Of a stretch of DNA of 64,000 nt, positions 9,208 through 19,059 are shown one piece after another. Both the position numbers and the translations under genes were made by a program. Under the pieces are notes generated by a model that was not told the DNA's origin, made no database searches, and saw nothing but the letters and a program-made list of their open reading frames with translations. This stretch comes from Subtercola frigoramans (lineage in GTDB: Bacteria > Actinomycetota > Actinomycetes > Actinomycetales > Microbacteriaceae): positions 2,976,001 to 3,040,000 of the forward strand of contig NZ_JAFBBU010000001.1 in assembly GCF_016907385.1 (NCBI RefSeq). Reading direction: 5' to 3'. Within the stretch, counting starts at the first letter, position 1; every line of letters starts with the position of its first letter.

Positions 9208-10605
9208 ATGCCCGTCATGAGCCACTCGCTCGAAACCCCCAAACCGCTTCACTTCAATGCCTTCGTCATGAACACCACCTCGCACATCCATCACGGGCAA
9301 TGGCGCAGGCCGGACGCCGGGCAGACGCAGTTCAACGATGTGCAGACCTGGATCGATCTCGCCAAGCTCCTCGAAGACGCCAAGTTCGATGCCATCTTCT
9401 TCGCCGACGTCAGCGGGCTCTACGGCGACTCCGACGCAGACTTCGATGTCTACGTCACAGAGGGTCTGCAGATCCCGAGCAACGACCCGACCGTTCTGCT
9501 GAGCGCGCTTGCTGTCAATACGACCAACCTCGGGCTCGCGTTGACGTCGAACGTGGTGCAGAGCCACCCGTTCCATTTCGCCCGGCAGATCTCCACCCTC
9601 GACCACATCTCGAATGGGCGGATCGCCTGGAACATCGTCACCGGCGTTCAAGACAACGGTGCCCGAAACTTCGGTCTCTCTCAGCTCACGGACCACGCCG
9701 AACGGTACGAATGGGCAGCTGAATACGTCGACGTGACCTACAAGCTGTGGGAAGGCTCGTGGGACGAGGGTGCGCTCATCCAGGACCGCGAGAACAGCAC
9801 GCACGCCGACCCCTCGAAGATCCACAAGATCCACCACGAAGGCAAACGGTACAAAGTCGAAGGCCCCCACCTGCCGTCGCCGTCACTGCAACGCACCCCC
9901 GTGCTGTACCAGGCAGGGTCGTCAGCTTCTGGTCGAGCCTTCGCCGCACAGAACGCCGAGGCCGTCTTCATCATCTCGCCGAGCCCAGCTGTGGCCAAGC
10001 AGCAGATCGACGAGACGCGTGCGCAGGCAGTAGCTCTCGGAAGGCAGGCAGACGACATCAAATTCTTCCAGGGACTCAGCTTCATCGTCGGTGACACCGC
10101 GGAAGAGGCCCAAGCCCTCGCGGCCGAATACGACACGTACGTCAGCGTCGACGGCTACGCCGCCCACGCGGCGATCGTCGACAAGAGCGGGCGCGTCTAT
10201 GACCCGCAGACGCCCTTGAAAGACGTCGACACGAATACGGCAAAGGGGTTCCTCGAATGGATCTCCCGCTACATCACCGACCGTGAACCGGTCGTCGCCG
10301 ATCTTGCCCACCTCCAGGCCCGCAACACGCGCGTGGTCGGCACGGCCGAGCAGATTGCCGACCAGCTCGAACTCTGGCAGGCAGCCGGTGTCGACGGCAT
10401 CAACGTGATCAACTGGGTGATTCCCGGGTCATTCGCCGAGTTCGCCGAACGCGTTCTTCCCGTACTTCGCGAGCGCGGCCTGGCCCAGAGCGACTACGCA
10501 GAAGGCCCCCTGCGCCAGAAACTCTTCGGGCAACCGCGACTCAACGACCGACACCCCGCAGCGAAGTACCGGGGCGCGTTCGCCGAATCGCGTGCAGGGG
10601 TGTGA
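9208..10605 (+). CDS. NtaA/SnaA/DszA-family FMN-dependent monooxygenase (LLM class)
   Basis: A 465-residue luciferase-like flavoenzyme. Members use FMNH2 supplied by a separate reductase and O2 to cleave C-N or C-S bonds (nitrilotriacetate, EDTA, dibenzothiophene sulfone, dimethyl sulfide) or to make antibiotics. Family features seen are the N-terminal beta strand with SHIHHGQWRRP, the FDAIFFADV strand, the SNVVQSHPFHFARQISTLDHIS block and GRIAWNIVTG. No flavin reductase gene is in this window. It follows the transporter by 60 bases and is probably in the same operon, so the imported compound may be its substrate (inference). ATG 9217 is an alternative start; neither has a strong Shine-Dalgarno. 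Confidence 0.9.
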   Translation: MPVMSHSLETPKPLHFNAFVMNTTSHIHHGQWRRPDAGQTQFNDVQTWIDLAKLLEDAKFDAIFFADVSGLYGDSDADFDVYVTEGLQIPSNDPTVLLSALAVNTTNLGLALTSNVVQSHPFHFARQISTLDHISNGRIAWNIVTGVQDNGARNFGLSQLTDHAERYEWAAEYVDVTYKLWEGSWDEGALIQDRENSTHADPSKIHKIHHEGKRYKVEGPHLPSPSLQRTPVLYQAGSSASGRAFAAQNAEAVFIISPSPAVAKQQIDETRAQAVALGRQADDIKFFQGLSFIVGDTAEEAQALAAEYDTYVSVDGYAAHAAIVDKSGRVYDPQTPLKDVDTNTAKGFLEWISRYITDREPVVADLAHLQARNTRVVGTAEQIADQLELWQAAGVDGINVINWVIPGSFAEFAERVLPVLRERGLAQSDYAEGPLRQKLFGQPRLNDRHPAAKYRGAFAESRAGV

Positions 10606-10612
10606 GAAGGAC

Positions 10613-11008
10613 ATGAGCCGCCCTCTGCCCGGGAGCTCTGAAACGCCAGGGCCCGCCGCACGCGAACTCGAGGGTGTGCTAACCGTGGATGGCGAGTCAG
10701 AAACAGGGCTGCTCATCGATGTCTCGCGACAGCGTGTCGTCATCGACGGTTCGGCCGTGCACCTGACGTTTCGAGAGTTCGCTCTGCTCTGCTTCCTGGT
10801 CGAGCGTGAAGGAGTGACCCTGCACCGGAGCGAAATCGCGTCCGCAGACAACGCGTTCATCGGTAGCGTCAAAACGCGAACAATCGACGTGCACATCAAG
10901 CGGCTGCGCAGAAAACTGGAGCCGTATGGCGACGTCATCCGCACCCAGCGCGGCTTCGGCTACCGTTTCGACCGAAGGGCCCAGGTTCGCGTCACCACGT
11001 CGGGGTGA
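10613..11008 (+). CDS. Stand-alone OmpR/PhoB-type winged-helix DNA-binding protein
   Basis: A 131-residue protein consisting of a poorly conserved N-terminus and a C-terminal Trans_reg_C winged helix: LTFREFALLCFLVER as the first helix, then the recognition region TRTIDVHIKRLRRKLEP and the wing RTQRGFGYRF. No receiver domain with a phosphoryl-accepting Asp precedes it, so it is not a conventional response regulator. AAGGA six bases before ATG 10613 sets the start. It lies eight bases after the flavin monooxygenase and may regulate this transporter/oxygenase operon, though the sequence gives no binding site. Confidence 0.85.
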   Translation: MSRPLPGSSETPGPAARELEGVLTVDGESETGLLIDVSRQRVVIDGSAVHLTFREFALLCFLVEREGVTLHRSEIASADNAFIGSVKTRTIDVHIKRLRRKLEPYGDVIRTQRGFGYRFDRRAQVRVTTSG

Positions 11009-11059
11009 AAACGACTCCGCTGCATGCTGCCGTCTGGGCCGCAGTGCGATGATCGTGGA

Positions 11060-11626
11060 GTGAGTGACAGCAACAAACCGCGCCCGCCAGATACACAGAC
11101 AGTCGAACTGGTGGGCGGCCCCGAGGCGATCGACGTTGAACTGCAGAGCTACGACCCACAGTGGCCCGTCATTTACGCCGAACACCGGCAACGAATAGTG
11201 GATGCCCTCACAGACGTTGCCGTCACCATCGAGCACATCGGCTCCACCTCGGTCGACGGCCTCGCAGCGAAGCCGATCATCGACATTGTCGTGATGGTGC
11301 CAGATATCACGGCCGAAGAGGACTACCTCGACCCGCTCCTTGCGGCCGGCTACGTGTTGCGCGTTCGCGAGCCGGCGCACCGCCTCGTTCGCACGCCCGC
11401 GCGCGACGTTCATGTTCACCTGCTCGAACACGGTGATCCTGCCGTCGACGAGTACCTTCTGCTGCGCGATCATCTGCGTTCCAACGCCGACGACCGCGCG
11501 CTCTACGAGAGCACCAAGCGGAGCCTGCTCACCAAGCGGTGGGCAGACATGAACGACTACGCCGACGCGAAGACCACGGTCATCCTCGCCATCAAGGCGC
11601 GGGCACGGGCCGCGCACGATGCGTGA
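11060..11626 (+). CDS. GrpB family protein (nucleotidyltransferase-like fold)
   Basis: A 188-residue protein of the GrpB/UPF0157 family. The diagnostic pieces are YDPQWPVIYAEHRQRI, IEHIGSTSVDGLAAKPIIDIVV (the conserved HIGST..PGLxAKPxID region) and DVHVHLLE followed by LLLRDHLRSN. The fold is related to nucleotidyltransferases; the function is unsettled. I place the start at GTG 11060, just after a GATGAT hexamer, which suits a leaderless mRNA. An in-frame start at 11024 would overlap no gene but adds residues outside the family alignment. Confidence 0.85.
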   Translation: MSDSNKPRPPDTQTVELVGGPEAIDVELQSYDPQWPVIYAEHRQRIVDALTDVAVTIEHIGSTSVDGLAAKPIIDIVVMVPDITAEEDYLDPLLAAGYVLRVREPAHRLVRTPARDVHVHLLEHGDPAVDEYLLLRDHLRSNADDRALYESTKRSLLTKRWADMNDYADAKTTVILAIKARARAAHDA

Positions 11627-11663
11627 CAACCGCAAGCCCGTGTTCACACCTGGTTCCACCGCA

Positions 11664-11669
11664 TAACGT
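11664..11669 (+). promoter_or_regulatory. Probable -10 element of a leaderless transcript
   Basis: TAACGT ends six bases before the ATG at 11676, and there is no Shine-Dalgarno in between. A start of transcription about seven bases after the hexamer would fall on the start codon, the usual geometry of actinobacterial leaderless genes. The -35 is weak (TTCACA at 11643-11648). The same layout recurs before 26340 (TAGGCT) and 50304 (TAACGT). Confidence 0.5.
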
Positions 11670-11675
11670 TGCAGG

Positions 11676-12206
11676 ATGACCGAAGAAACGAGCACTCCCA
11701 CGGGTGAGGTTGCTGTGGCGGGCCGGCGAGCGCGACTCCTCGAGCTGGTCTACCGCGTCGGCATCATCATCAAAGGCATCGACGGGCTCATCGAGCTCGT
11801 GGCCGGGCTCCTTCTCTGGGTGGCGCCCGGTCTTCTCCGCGCCGCGCTTGCACCACTGGTACGCACCGACTCCGACGACGAGACCCTTCGGCTGTTCATT
11901 GCCCAGTACGCCGGCCGCCTCGACGCAACGCTTGCCGCTGGCGCGAGCGCGTTCGTGATCGTGTTCCTGCTCACCCATGGGGTCGTCAAACTCGTGCTCG
12001 TCTACTGCCTGCTCAAGGAATACCGGTGGGTCTACCCGTATGCGCTGGCCGTGCTCGGGCTTTTCGCCGCTTACCAGATCTATACGGTCATCCAGAAGCC
12101 AAGCCTGGGCCTGATCGTTCTCGCCCTACTCGACATCGTCATCATCTGGCTCGTCTGGCGAGAATGGCGAACCCTTACACGGGCCGCACGCCTCAGTGCC
12201 GCGTGA
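11676..12206 (+). CDS. DUF2127 family membrane protein
   Basis: A 176-residue inner-membrane protein with four hydrophobic segments (about 30-55, 85-110, 122-140 and 145-162). The pattern VYRVGIIIKGIDGLIELVAGLLL at the start, followed by LTHGVVKLVLVYCLLKEY and WVYPYALAVLGLF, is that of DUF2127. Function is unknown. It is probably leaderless, and it overlaps the convergent response-regulator gene by 14 bases at the 3' end. Confidence 0.87.
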   Translation: MTEETSTPTGEVAVAGRRARLLELVYRVGIIIKGIDGLIELVAGLLLWVAPGLLRAALAPLVRTDSDDETLRLFIAQYAGRLDATLAAGASAFVIVFLLTHGVVKLVLVYCLLKEYRWVYPYALAVLGLFAAYQIYTVIQKPSLGLIVLALLDIVIIWLVWREWRTLTRAARLSAA

Positions 12207-12888
12207 TCGAATACCGGTGCTCGGGGCGCCCGGTCTGGCCATAGCGGAGTTCGAGTTTGACGGCGCCGATCTGCTCGAGCTGGGCCAGGTAGCGCTGGGC
12301 TGTGGCTCGGCTGATGCCGACCTGGCCTGCGATTTCTGAGGCGGAGAGGCCGGAGCCCCTCGCACTCATCGATTTGTAGACGAGCTGCAGCGTCGGGGCG
12401 AGGTGTTCGATGTCAGACGCGGGAGTTTCCGCAGGTGGCAGTCGCAGCATCTCGAAGAGCTGGTCGACGTCTGACTGACCAGCGTCTTCTGGCCAGTCGG
12501 CAATAGCAGCACGAGCCGACCGCACGGCAGTGAGTCGCTCGGCCAGGGCTCTGAAGCCGAACGGCTTTACGAGGTAGTGAACGACCCCCAGCTGAATTGC
12601 GGTGCGCACTGCATCGATATCGGTGGCCGCTGAAATGACCAGGACGACGGGCGGTGCGGGGCTGTCGAGGATGACCCGGGCGACATCGAGGCCGTCACCG
12701 TCGGGCAGGTAGATGTCCATGAGAACAAGGTCGGGGCGGAGTCGCTGTGCCATCTCCAGCGCGTCAGCGGCCGTGTGTGCTTTTCCCACGACATGGAAGC
12801 CCGGCAGCTTTTCGACGAATCCCTCGTGCACGGAGGCGACCCGGAAGTCGTCGTCGACGATCAGGGTTGCGATCGATGCTTCCGTCAT
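12193..12888 (-). CDS. Response regulator, CitB/DctR/DcuR family
   Basis: A 231-residue two-component regulator. The receiver domain (about 1-125) has the acidic pair VDDD, the phospho-acceptor in LVLMDIYLPDG, a conserved Ser/Thr strand (VISAATD) and Lys in YLVKPF. The C-terminal half contains a winged or helix-turn-helix segment LSASEIAGQVGISRATAQRYLAQLEQIG, as in CitB-type regulators. ATG 12888 overlaps the stop of the sensor kinase gene as ATGA, so the two are translationally coupled. By position it may control the divergent ABC importer at 14657-17642. Confidence 0.92.
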   Translation of the reverse strand: MTEASIATLIVDDDFRVASVHEGFVEKLPGFHVVGKAHTAADALEMAQRLRPDLVLMDIYLPDGDGLDVARVILDSPAPPVVLVISAATDIDAVRTAIQLGVVHYLVKPFGFRALAERLTAVRSARAAIADWPEDAGQSDVDQLFEMLRLPPAETPASDIEHLAPTLQLVYKSMSARGSGLSASEIAGQVGISRATAQRYLAQLEQIGAVKLELRYGQTGRPEHRYSITRH

Positions 12889-14543
12889 GACGTTACCGCC
12901 GCTGATTCTGCGAGTGCAGGTGAACGCGGAAGAACGATCAGAAAGCTCGCGCCCGGGTCGCCGGCGACACTGATGGTTCCGCCGAGGTCGGCTACGGCGC
13001 GCTGAACGAGAGACAGGCCGAGGCCGCTGTGGCGCATGGCCAGGCCGCGTTTCGTCGAGTAGCCGTTTCTGAACATCTGCGGAATCACACTCGTAGGAAT
13101 GCCTGGCCCGTTGTCGCCGACGCTCACCCTGACCTCGTTTTCGGATTCCACGATGCCGACCTGAACCCGCCGAGGCGCCGGAATTCCAGCCACCGCGTCG
13201 AAGGCGTTGTCGATCAGGTTGCCGAGAATCGTCGTGAGCGCCTGCACTCTGTCGGGCGAAGCGCCGACGAAGGTCTCGGGATCGAGGGTGAGTTGTATTC
13301 CCCGCTCGTTCGCCTCTGCGGCTTTGCCGAGCATCAGGCCGATGATCTGCGGCGCTGCGATGCGGCTTCGAAGGTTCTGGTCGAGGTCGGCTGCTGTTCC
13401 GCGGATCTCGTTGACGTATTCGAGGGCCTCCTCGGGTCGCCCGAGCTCGAGTAGCCCAGCGATGCCGTGCATGCGGTTGCTGAATTCGTGCTGTTGCGCC
13501 CGCATCGACTCGGTCAGGCTCCGCTCGCCGTCGAGTTCCCGGCTCAGGGCCTCCACCACGGTTCGATCCTGAAGGGTCACGACCACACCGTGCGGTTGCC
13601 CTGAAAGGGTGACCGGCATCCGGTTCAGCACAATCCACAAGTCGTCAGTCAACATGATCTGGTCGGTCACGACACTCGTGCCCGTGAGGGCGTCTCGCAC
13701 CGGGCCGGGCGGAAGCACGTCTTCCACGCGGTGCCCGACGACGTTGCCTGCAAGGTTCAACAGACGCTGCGCTTCGTCGTTGTTGACGCTGATGCGCCCG
13801 GCAGGGTCGATGGCGATGACGCCCTCGCGGATGCCGTGGAGGGTGGCCTCCCTCTCCTGCAGCAGGCGCGCGATCTCATCGAGCTCGAGACCGAAGGTTC
13901 GCTTCTTCAGCAGCCTCGACAGGCCGAAGGAAGCCAGGCCGCCCAGCAGCAGCATCACGACGAACCAGACTCCGTACGAGGGCAACTGCGTCAGCAACGC
14001 GCTCGAGACAGAGTCTTCTTCTATGCCCACGGAGACCTCACCGATGAAGGAGTGATCTGACGAGTACAGCGGGGCGATCGCGTTGGCTGTTGTTCCCGTC
14101 GAGCCGTTGTTTACCCTCAGATGCACCTGCCCGTCGGTCGCGACCAGGGGCTCGGAGACGGGTTTGCCGATCAGTGCCCTGTTGGGGTGGGAGACCCGGA
14201 TGGAGTTCTCGTCGATCACGACGACATAGGCAGCACCGGTTGCGCCTGCAGTTGCCAGCGCCAGTTGTTGCACTTCTGCATCACAGGAGGCGTTCCGTGA
14301 AGCCAGGCACGACTGCACCGACGCGTTTTGTGCGAACGTCTGGGCGATCACAGCAGCGCGAGCCTGGTATTCGTCGTCGAGGTTACTTCGTGCGGTGGTG
14401 GCGAAAAGAAGGAACCCGATCGCCGTGGAGGCGGTCAGAATCACCAGATGTGCCAGGAACATCTGGGTCGAGAGCTTTCTGATCCGCCATTGCATCACTT
14501 GATTGTTGCACTCGAACGCGTGAGCGTAATGCGCAGAAGTCAC
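12885..14543 (-). CDS. Sensor histidine kinase, CitA/DcuS/DctB family
   Basis: A membrane sensor of up to 552 residues. Order: a first membrane span (about 28-48), an extracellular PAS-like domain with VVIDENSIRVSHPNR, a second span (about 185-205), a cytoplasmic PAS domain (IREGVIAIDPAGRIS), the phosphorylated His in RAQQHEFSNRMH, and a HATPase domain with N-box GNLIDNAFDAV, VGDNGPGIP and GLGLSLV. CitA-type kinases sense di- or tricarboxylates or other small molecules; the ligand here is unknown. GTG 14543 and ATG 14495 are both possible starts, and neither has a strong ribosome site. Confidence 0.92.
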   Translation of the reverse strand: MTSAHYAHAFECNNQVMQWRIRKLSTQMFLAHLVILTASTAIGFLLFATTARSNLDDEYQARAAVIAQTFAQNASVQSCLASRNASCDAEVQQLALATAGATGAAYVVVIDENSIRVSHPNRALIGKPVSEPLVATDGQVHLRVNNGSTGTTANAIAPLYSSDHSFIGEVSVGIEEDSVSSALLTQLPSYGVWFVVMLLLGGLASFGLSRLLKKRTFGLELDEIARLLQEREATLHGIREGVIAIDPAGRISVNNDEAQRLLNLAGNVVGHRVEDVLPPGPVRDALTGTSVVTDQIMLTDDLWIVLNRMPVTLSGQPHGVVVTLQDRTVVEALSRELDGERSLTESMRAQQHEFSNRMHGIAGLLELGRPEEALEYVNEIRGTAADLDQNLRSRIAAPQIIGLMLGKAAEANERGIQLTLDPETFVGASPDRVQALTTILGNLIDNAFDAVAGIPAPRRVQVGIVESENEVRVSVGDNGPGIPTSVIPQMFRNGYSTKRGLAMRHSGLGLSLVQRAVADLGGTISVAGDPGASFLIVLPRSPALAESAAVTS

Positions 14544-14656
14544 CTCTTATGAGCACAACCGGCGCATGGCGCAGAAGCGCGACAGGGCATGCGGCTCGCT
14601 GGCAACCTCGGTATGCACACGCAACGAGGCAGTGCACAGACAGAGAGGTCAAACGC

Positions 14657-15516
<860 letters not shown>

Positions 15517-15520
<4 letters not shown>

Positions 15521-16425
15521 GCACGATCGTTCAGCCGACAACCGGAATCACCTCGGTCACTCCGAGGCGCCGCGGCCCTGCTGCCCCTCAGTCGGAATCG
15601 GAGCTACAGGCCTCCGCCCGTCGGGCCCGAACTCGCAACATGATCTGGGTCTGGGTGGGCCGAATTGCCGTCGCAGTCTTCGTGATCGGCGGCTGGCAGC
15701 TCTTCACGCAACTCAAATGGGTCGATCCGTTCTTCTACGGGCAGCCCACCCAGATCTGGGACGCGCTCGTTACCCTGTTCACCAAGGGCACAGCATTTGG
15801 ATCGATCTGGGACCAACTCTGGGTGACGGTACAGGAGGCGCTTTTCGGGTTCCTGTTCGGCACGATCGCGGGAATCATCATCGGAATTCTGCTCGGTTCG
15901 AACAGGTACCTGTCCAACGTGTTCAGCCCCTATATCAAGGTGCTCAACTCGATCCCCCGCATCGTGCTCGGATCGATCTTCATCGTCGCTTTCGGCCTCG
16001 GCATCTTTCCGAAGATCCTTCTCGCCGCGGTGCTGGTGTTCTTCGCCGTCTTCTTCAACGCCTACCAGGGCGTCAGGGAAGTCGACCAGAACCTGATCGC
16101 GAACGTGCGCGTACTCGGCGCCTCGCCGCTGCAGATCGCCCGGCACGTGACCATTCCTTCTGCCATGACGTGGATCATCGCCAGCCTGCACACGGCGTTC
16201 GGATTCGCGATCATCGGCGCGCTCGTAGCGGAGGTTCTCGGGGCGCAGAAGGGCATCGGGTTGATCATCAGTCAATCCCAGGGCCGCTTCGACCCGAACA
16301 CCGTGTTCGCCTGCATGGTGATCATGGCCATCATCACGCTCGGCGCTGAGTACCTCATCACCCTGCTCGAGCGATCCGTTCTGAAGTGGCGGCCACCCGT
16401 GCGCTCTGAGTCCCAGTCGATCTGA
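15517..16425 (+). CDS. ABC importer permease, SsuC/TauC-like
   Basis: A 302-residue permease of the nitrate/sulfonate/taurine type: an Arg-rich cytoplasmic N-terminus, about six membrane spans, a strand with NSIPRIVLGSIFIVAFGLG (the usual P-R-x-A-L-x-P-hydrophobic segment) and the coupling-loop block VRVLGASPLQIARHVTIPSA. ATG 15517 overlaps the ATPase stop as ATGA. It should form a homodimer with two copies of the ATPase from 14657-15520. Confidence 0.92.
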
Positions 16426-16547
16426 CGCGCCAGTCCGAGCATCCATACCGGCCACGGCGGAGCCTGTCACAGCAACTCTGCAGCGCGCCAACCCAGACCC
16501 GTCGCGCGCGCCCGCGAGCGACGTCACCGAAAGGAAAGTCACACACG

Positions 16548-17642
16548 ATGAAAAAGCACAGCATCGTCGCTGTCGCCTCCGCCGTAGCAGCATTGTCGCT
16601 GGTACTCGCGGGTTGCAGTGGCACAGGAAGCCCGAGCGCAACGGGGACGGATGGAGCAGCCCTCCCGACCGCCACCATGATGGTCGGCGGCATCGACAAG
16701 CAGATCTACCTGCCGTACCAACTCGCCGAGAGCCTCGGGTTCTACAAGAAGTACGGCGTCAACATGCAGCTGTCGACCGAACAGAACGGCGGAGTCGGCG
16801 CTGAAGAGGCCATGATCTCCGGCCAGGTCAACTTCTCCGGCGCCTGGTACATCCACGCCCCCGATTTTCAGACCAAGGGCAAGAACGTCATCAACCTGGT
16901 GCAGCTCTCAGGCGCACCGGGCGAGCGGCTCATGTGCAGCCCCGCGGCCAACGTCAAGACGCCCGCCGACATCCGAGGCAAGAAGATGGGCGTGACAGAC
17001 CTCGGCTCGGGCACTGACCAGCTCACCCAGTTCGTCGCGTCGAAGGGTGGCGTGGCGAAGACCGACTACACGACCGTCGCAGTACACGCTGGCGCGACCG
17101 CGATCGCCGCCATCCAGCGCGGTGAGGCCGACTGCGTCATGACGACCCAGCCCACCGTGGCCGCACTCGAATCGCAGGGCCTGGCGGTGTCGGCACTCGA
17201 CCTCGCGACCACCGCGGGTGCCCAACAGAACCTCGGCGGCGCGTGGCCGGCTGCGGGTCTGCTCGCCCAGGCCGACTGGGTCGACAAGAACAAGGATGTG
17301 ACTCAGAAAGTCGTGACGGCACTCGTCGCAACGATGGACTGGATGCACACCCACACCGCACAGGACGTCGCCGACGCACTCCCGCAGGACTTCGTGCAGA
17401 ACAGCACGGTCTCCAAGGATCAGTACGTCGCGGCCCTGAAGGCTGACTACGGGCAATTCCTGCCCGACGGCCTGATGCCCGCCGGCGGCCCGAAGACGAT
17501 CTTCCAGATGGAGAACGCCATCGGCACCGACGTCAGCAACGTCAGCTTCGGATCGACCTTCACCCAGGAGTATGTGCAGGCCGCTCTCAAGCAGCTCGGC
17601 ATCACGCCGACAACCACAGCGGCCGACACCACAGCCGGCTGA
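16548..17642 (+). CDS. ABC substrate-binding lipoprotein, NMT1/THI5-like (SsuA/ThiY-type)
   Basis: A 364-residue lipoprotein with a signal peptide (MKKHS then a hydrophobic core) and lipobox LAGC, the Cys being at about residue 23. The mature part has the NMT1-like blocks IYLPYQLAESLGFYKKYGVNMQL, GEEAMISGQVNFSGAW-like and VKTPADIRGKKMGVTDLGSGT. Members bind HMP/thiamine precursors, sulfonates, nitrate or aromatic acids, so the ligand is open. It ends the operon: a strong terminator follows within 20 bases. The GAAAGGAAAG run before ATG 16548 is a good ribosome site. Confidence 0.92.
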   Translation: MKKHSIVAVASAVAALSLVLAGCSGTGSPSATGTDGAALPTATMMVGGIDKQIYLPYQLAESLGFYKKYGVNMQLSTEQNGGVGAEEAMISGQVNFSGAWYIHAPDFQTKGKNVINLVQLSGAPGERLMCSPAANVKTPADIRGKKMGVTDLGSGTDQLTQFVASKGGVAKTDYTTVAVHAGATAIAAIQRGEADCVMTTQPTVAALESQGLAVSALDLATTAGAQQNLGGAWPAAGLLAQADWVDKNKDVTQKVVTALVATMDWMHTHTAQDVADALPQDFVQNSTVSKDQYVAALKADYGQFLPDGLMPAGGPKTIFQMENAIGTDVSNVSFGSTFTQEYVQAALKQLGITPTTTAADTTAG

Positions 17643-17659
17643 GTCTGACACCCACCTAC

Positions 17660-17706
17660 AAGGCGAGTGGCCTGCACGCATGCGTGTGGGCCACTCGCCT
17701 TGTTTT
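17660..17706 (+). terminator. Rho-independent terminator of the importer operon
   Basis: A perfect 13-bp stem, AAGGCGAGTGGCC (17660-17672) with its complement at 17689-17701, a 16-base loop and a GTTTT tail. It lies 18 bases after the stop of the binding-protein gene. Confidence 0.85.
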
Positions 17707-17752
17707 CTGCGTCAGTACTGGGCCATCGGTCACGTGATTCACAGCGTTACCG

Positions 17753-18184
17753 GTGGGTTTCGGCACGATCGCGGTTCCCGCAGGCTCGATCGGAGGGTAC
17801 TGCCAGCCGGAGCTCGTCAACGCGGCCCACATCATCAATGCCGGCTGTGATGCCGGAGTCGGCGTGCACACGCAGACCATCGGAGTCATGACGGCCATGG
17901 GCGAATCCGGTCTTGTCAACCTCGACTACGGCGACGCCGCGGGCGCCGACAGTCGCGGATTGTTCCAACAACGAGACAACGGCGCGTGGGGGTCACTGGC
18001 CGATCGAATGGACCCCTACACAGCCGCCACCAACTTCTTCGACGCCCGGATGAGAGTCCCGGAGTGGACGAGTCTCACCCCGACCCAGGCTGCGCACGCC
18101 GTGCAGGCGAATGCAGACCCGAATTACTACACGAGCTACTGGTCCAGTGCCCAGACAGTGGTGACGGCACTCGCCACCGGGTAG
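17753..18184 (+). CDS. Lysozyme/transglycosylase-like domain protein, probably N-terminally truncated
   Basis: A 143-residue soluble protein made almost entirely of one conserved actinobacterial cell-wall-lysis domain: CQPELVNAAHIINAG, VMTAMGESGL (with a likely catalytic Glu), DSRGLFQQRDNGAWGS and a C-terminal AAHAVQANADP..YY..YW block. Such domains are normally secreted or part of larger phage-tail, conjugation or wall-hydrolase proteins. Here a TGA at 17735 closes the frame just upstream, there is no signal peptide and no Shine-Dalgarno before GTG 17753. The gene directly follows the importer's terminator. It is probably a remnant, but an unprocessed intracellular protein cannot be excluded. 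Confidence 0.5.
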   Translation: MGFGTIAVPAGSIGGYCQPELVNAAHIINAGCDAGVGVHTQTIGVMTAMGESGLVNLDYGDAAGADSRGLFQQRDNGAWGSLADRMDPYTAATNFFDARMRVPEWTSLTPTQAAHAVQANADPNYYTSYWSSAQTVVTALATG

Positions 18185-18317
18185 ACAGTCACGAGGGTCT
18201 ACCCCCACTTCGGGGTGGCAGCCGTCACCTCGAATTCGCCGGTCAGTTGCTCGTCCCATCGGCTATGCTGCAAGGTTGGGCTCCAGTCCAGCCGCCACGG
18301 CGACGGAGGGACACCCT

Positions 18318-19051
18318 GTGGAACACATTTCCAAACGACTCATCAGCTGGGCTTCGATTCTCGATGACCAGACACGCGCCCAGGCGACCCTGGCGTCAAC
18401 AATGCCGTTCATCTTCCCGCACATCGCATTGATGCCCGACGCGCACCTCGGCAAAGGCGCAACCGTTGGTTCGGTCATTCCGATCAGGATCTCGCCTACC
18501 TGGTGGAAGGCACGGCCGAATTCGATCACTACGTTGCCGAGTTGCGGTGGGCACAGATGTTCGCCCTACTGAACCGGGAAGAAATGCTGGAGCGGATCAT
18601 CCGACAGTTCGAAGACTGGGTCGGCAAGCCGATTGTCGAATCTGAGCGGGTGAACTGTCACCACAACTACACCGAGCCCGAACGCCACTTCGGTCGCGAC
18701 GTGTGGCTCTCTCGAAAGGGTGCCATCGATGCGACCCCGGGCACCCTGGGTCTGGTGCCCGGGTCGATGGGAACGAGGTCATATGTCGTTGCGGGCAAAG
18801 GTGATACGCTCGCCCTCAACTCGTCGCCGCACGGTGCCGGGCGCGAATACTCACGTTCGGCTGCGCGTCGAACGTTCACCCGCGCCGAACTCGACATCGC
18901 AATGGAGGGCATTGAATGGCGGCCGACGGACGCGTTTCTCGACGAGATTCCTGCTGCATACAAAGACATCGATGTGGTGATGGATGATGCCAGCAGCCTC
19001 GTGGAGATACGCCACACACTCCGCCAGATCATCAATGTGAAGGGCGATTGA
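18318..19051 (+). pseudogene. rtcB: RtcB-family RNA ligase pseudogene with internal deletion and frame change
   Basis: Two parts of one RtcB protein in different frames. From GTG 18318 (GGAGGG seven bases upstream) about 55 residues read as the RtcB N-terminus through MPDAHLGKGATVGSVIP. At about 18482 the sequence jumps to the RtcB C-terminal half in another frame (DQDLAYLVEGTAEFDHY onward to 19051). The segment normally between them, carrying the DIGCGM metal-binding motif and the GGGNHF motif, is absent, roughly a third of the protein. The C-terminal part still has VNCHHNYTE, SMGTRSYVV and SSPHGAGR with the guanylylated His. It cannot encode an active ligase. Confidence 0.85.
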
Positions 19052-19059
19052 GGGGAATC

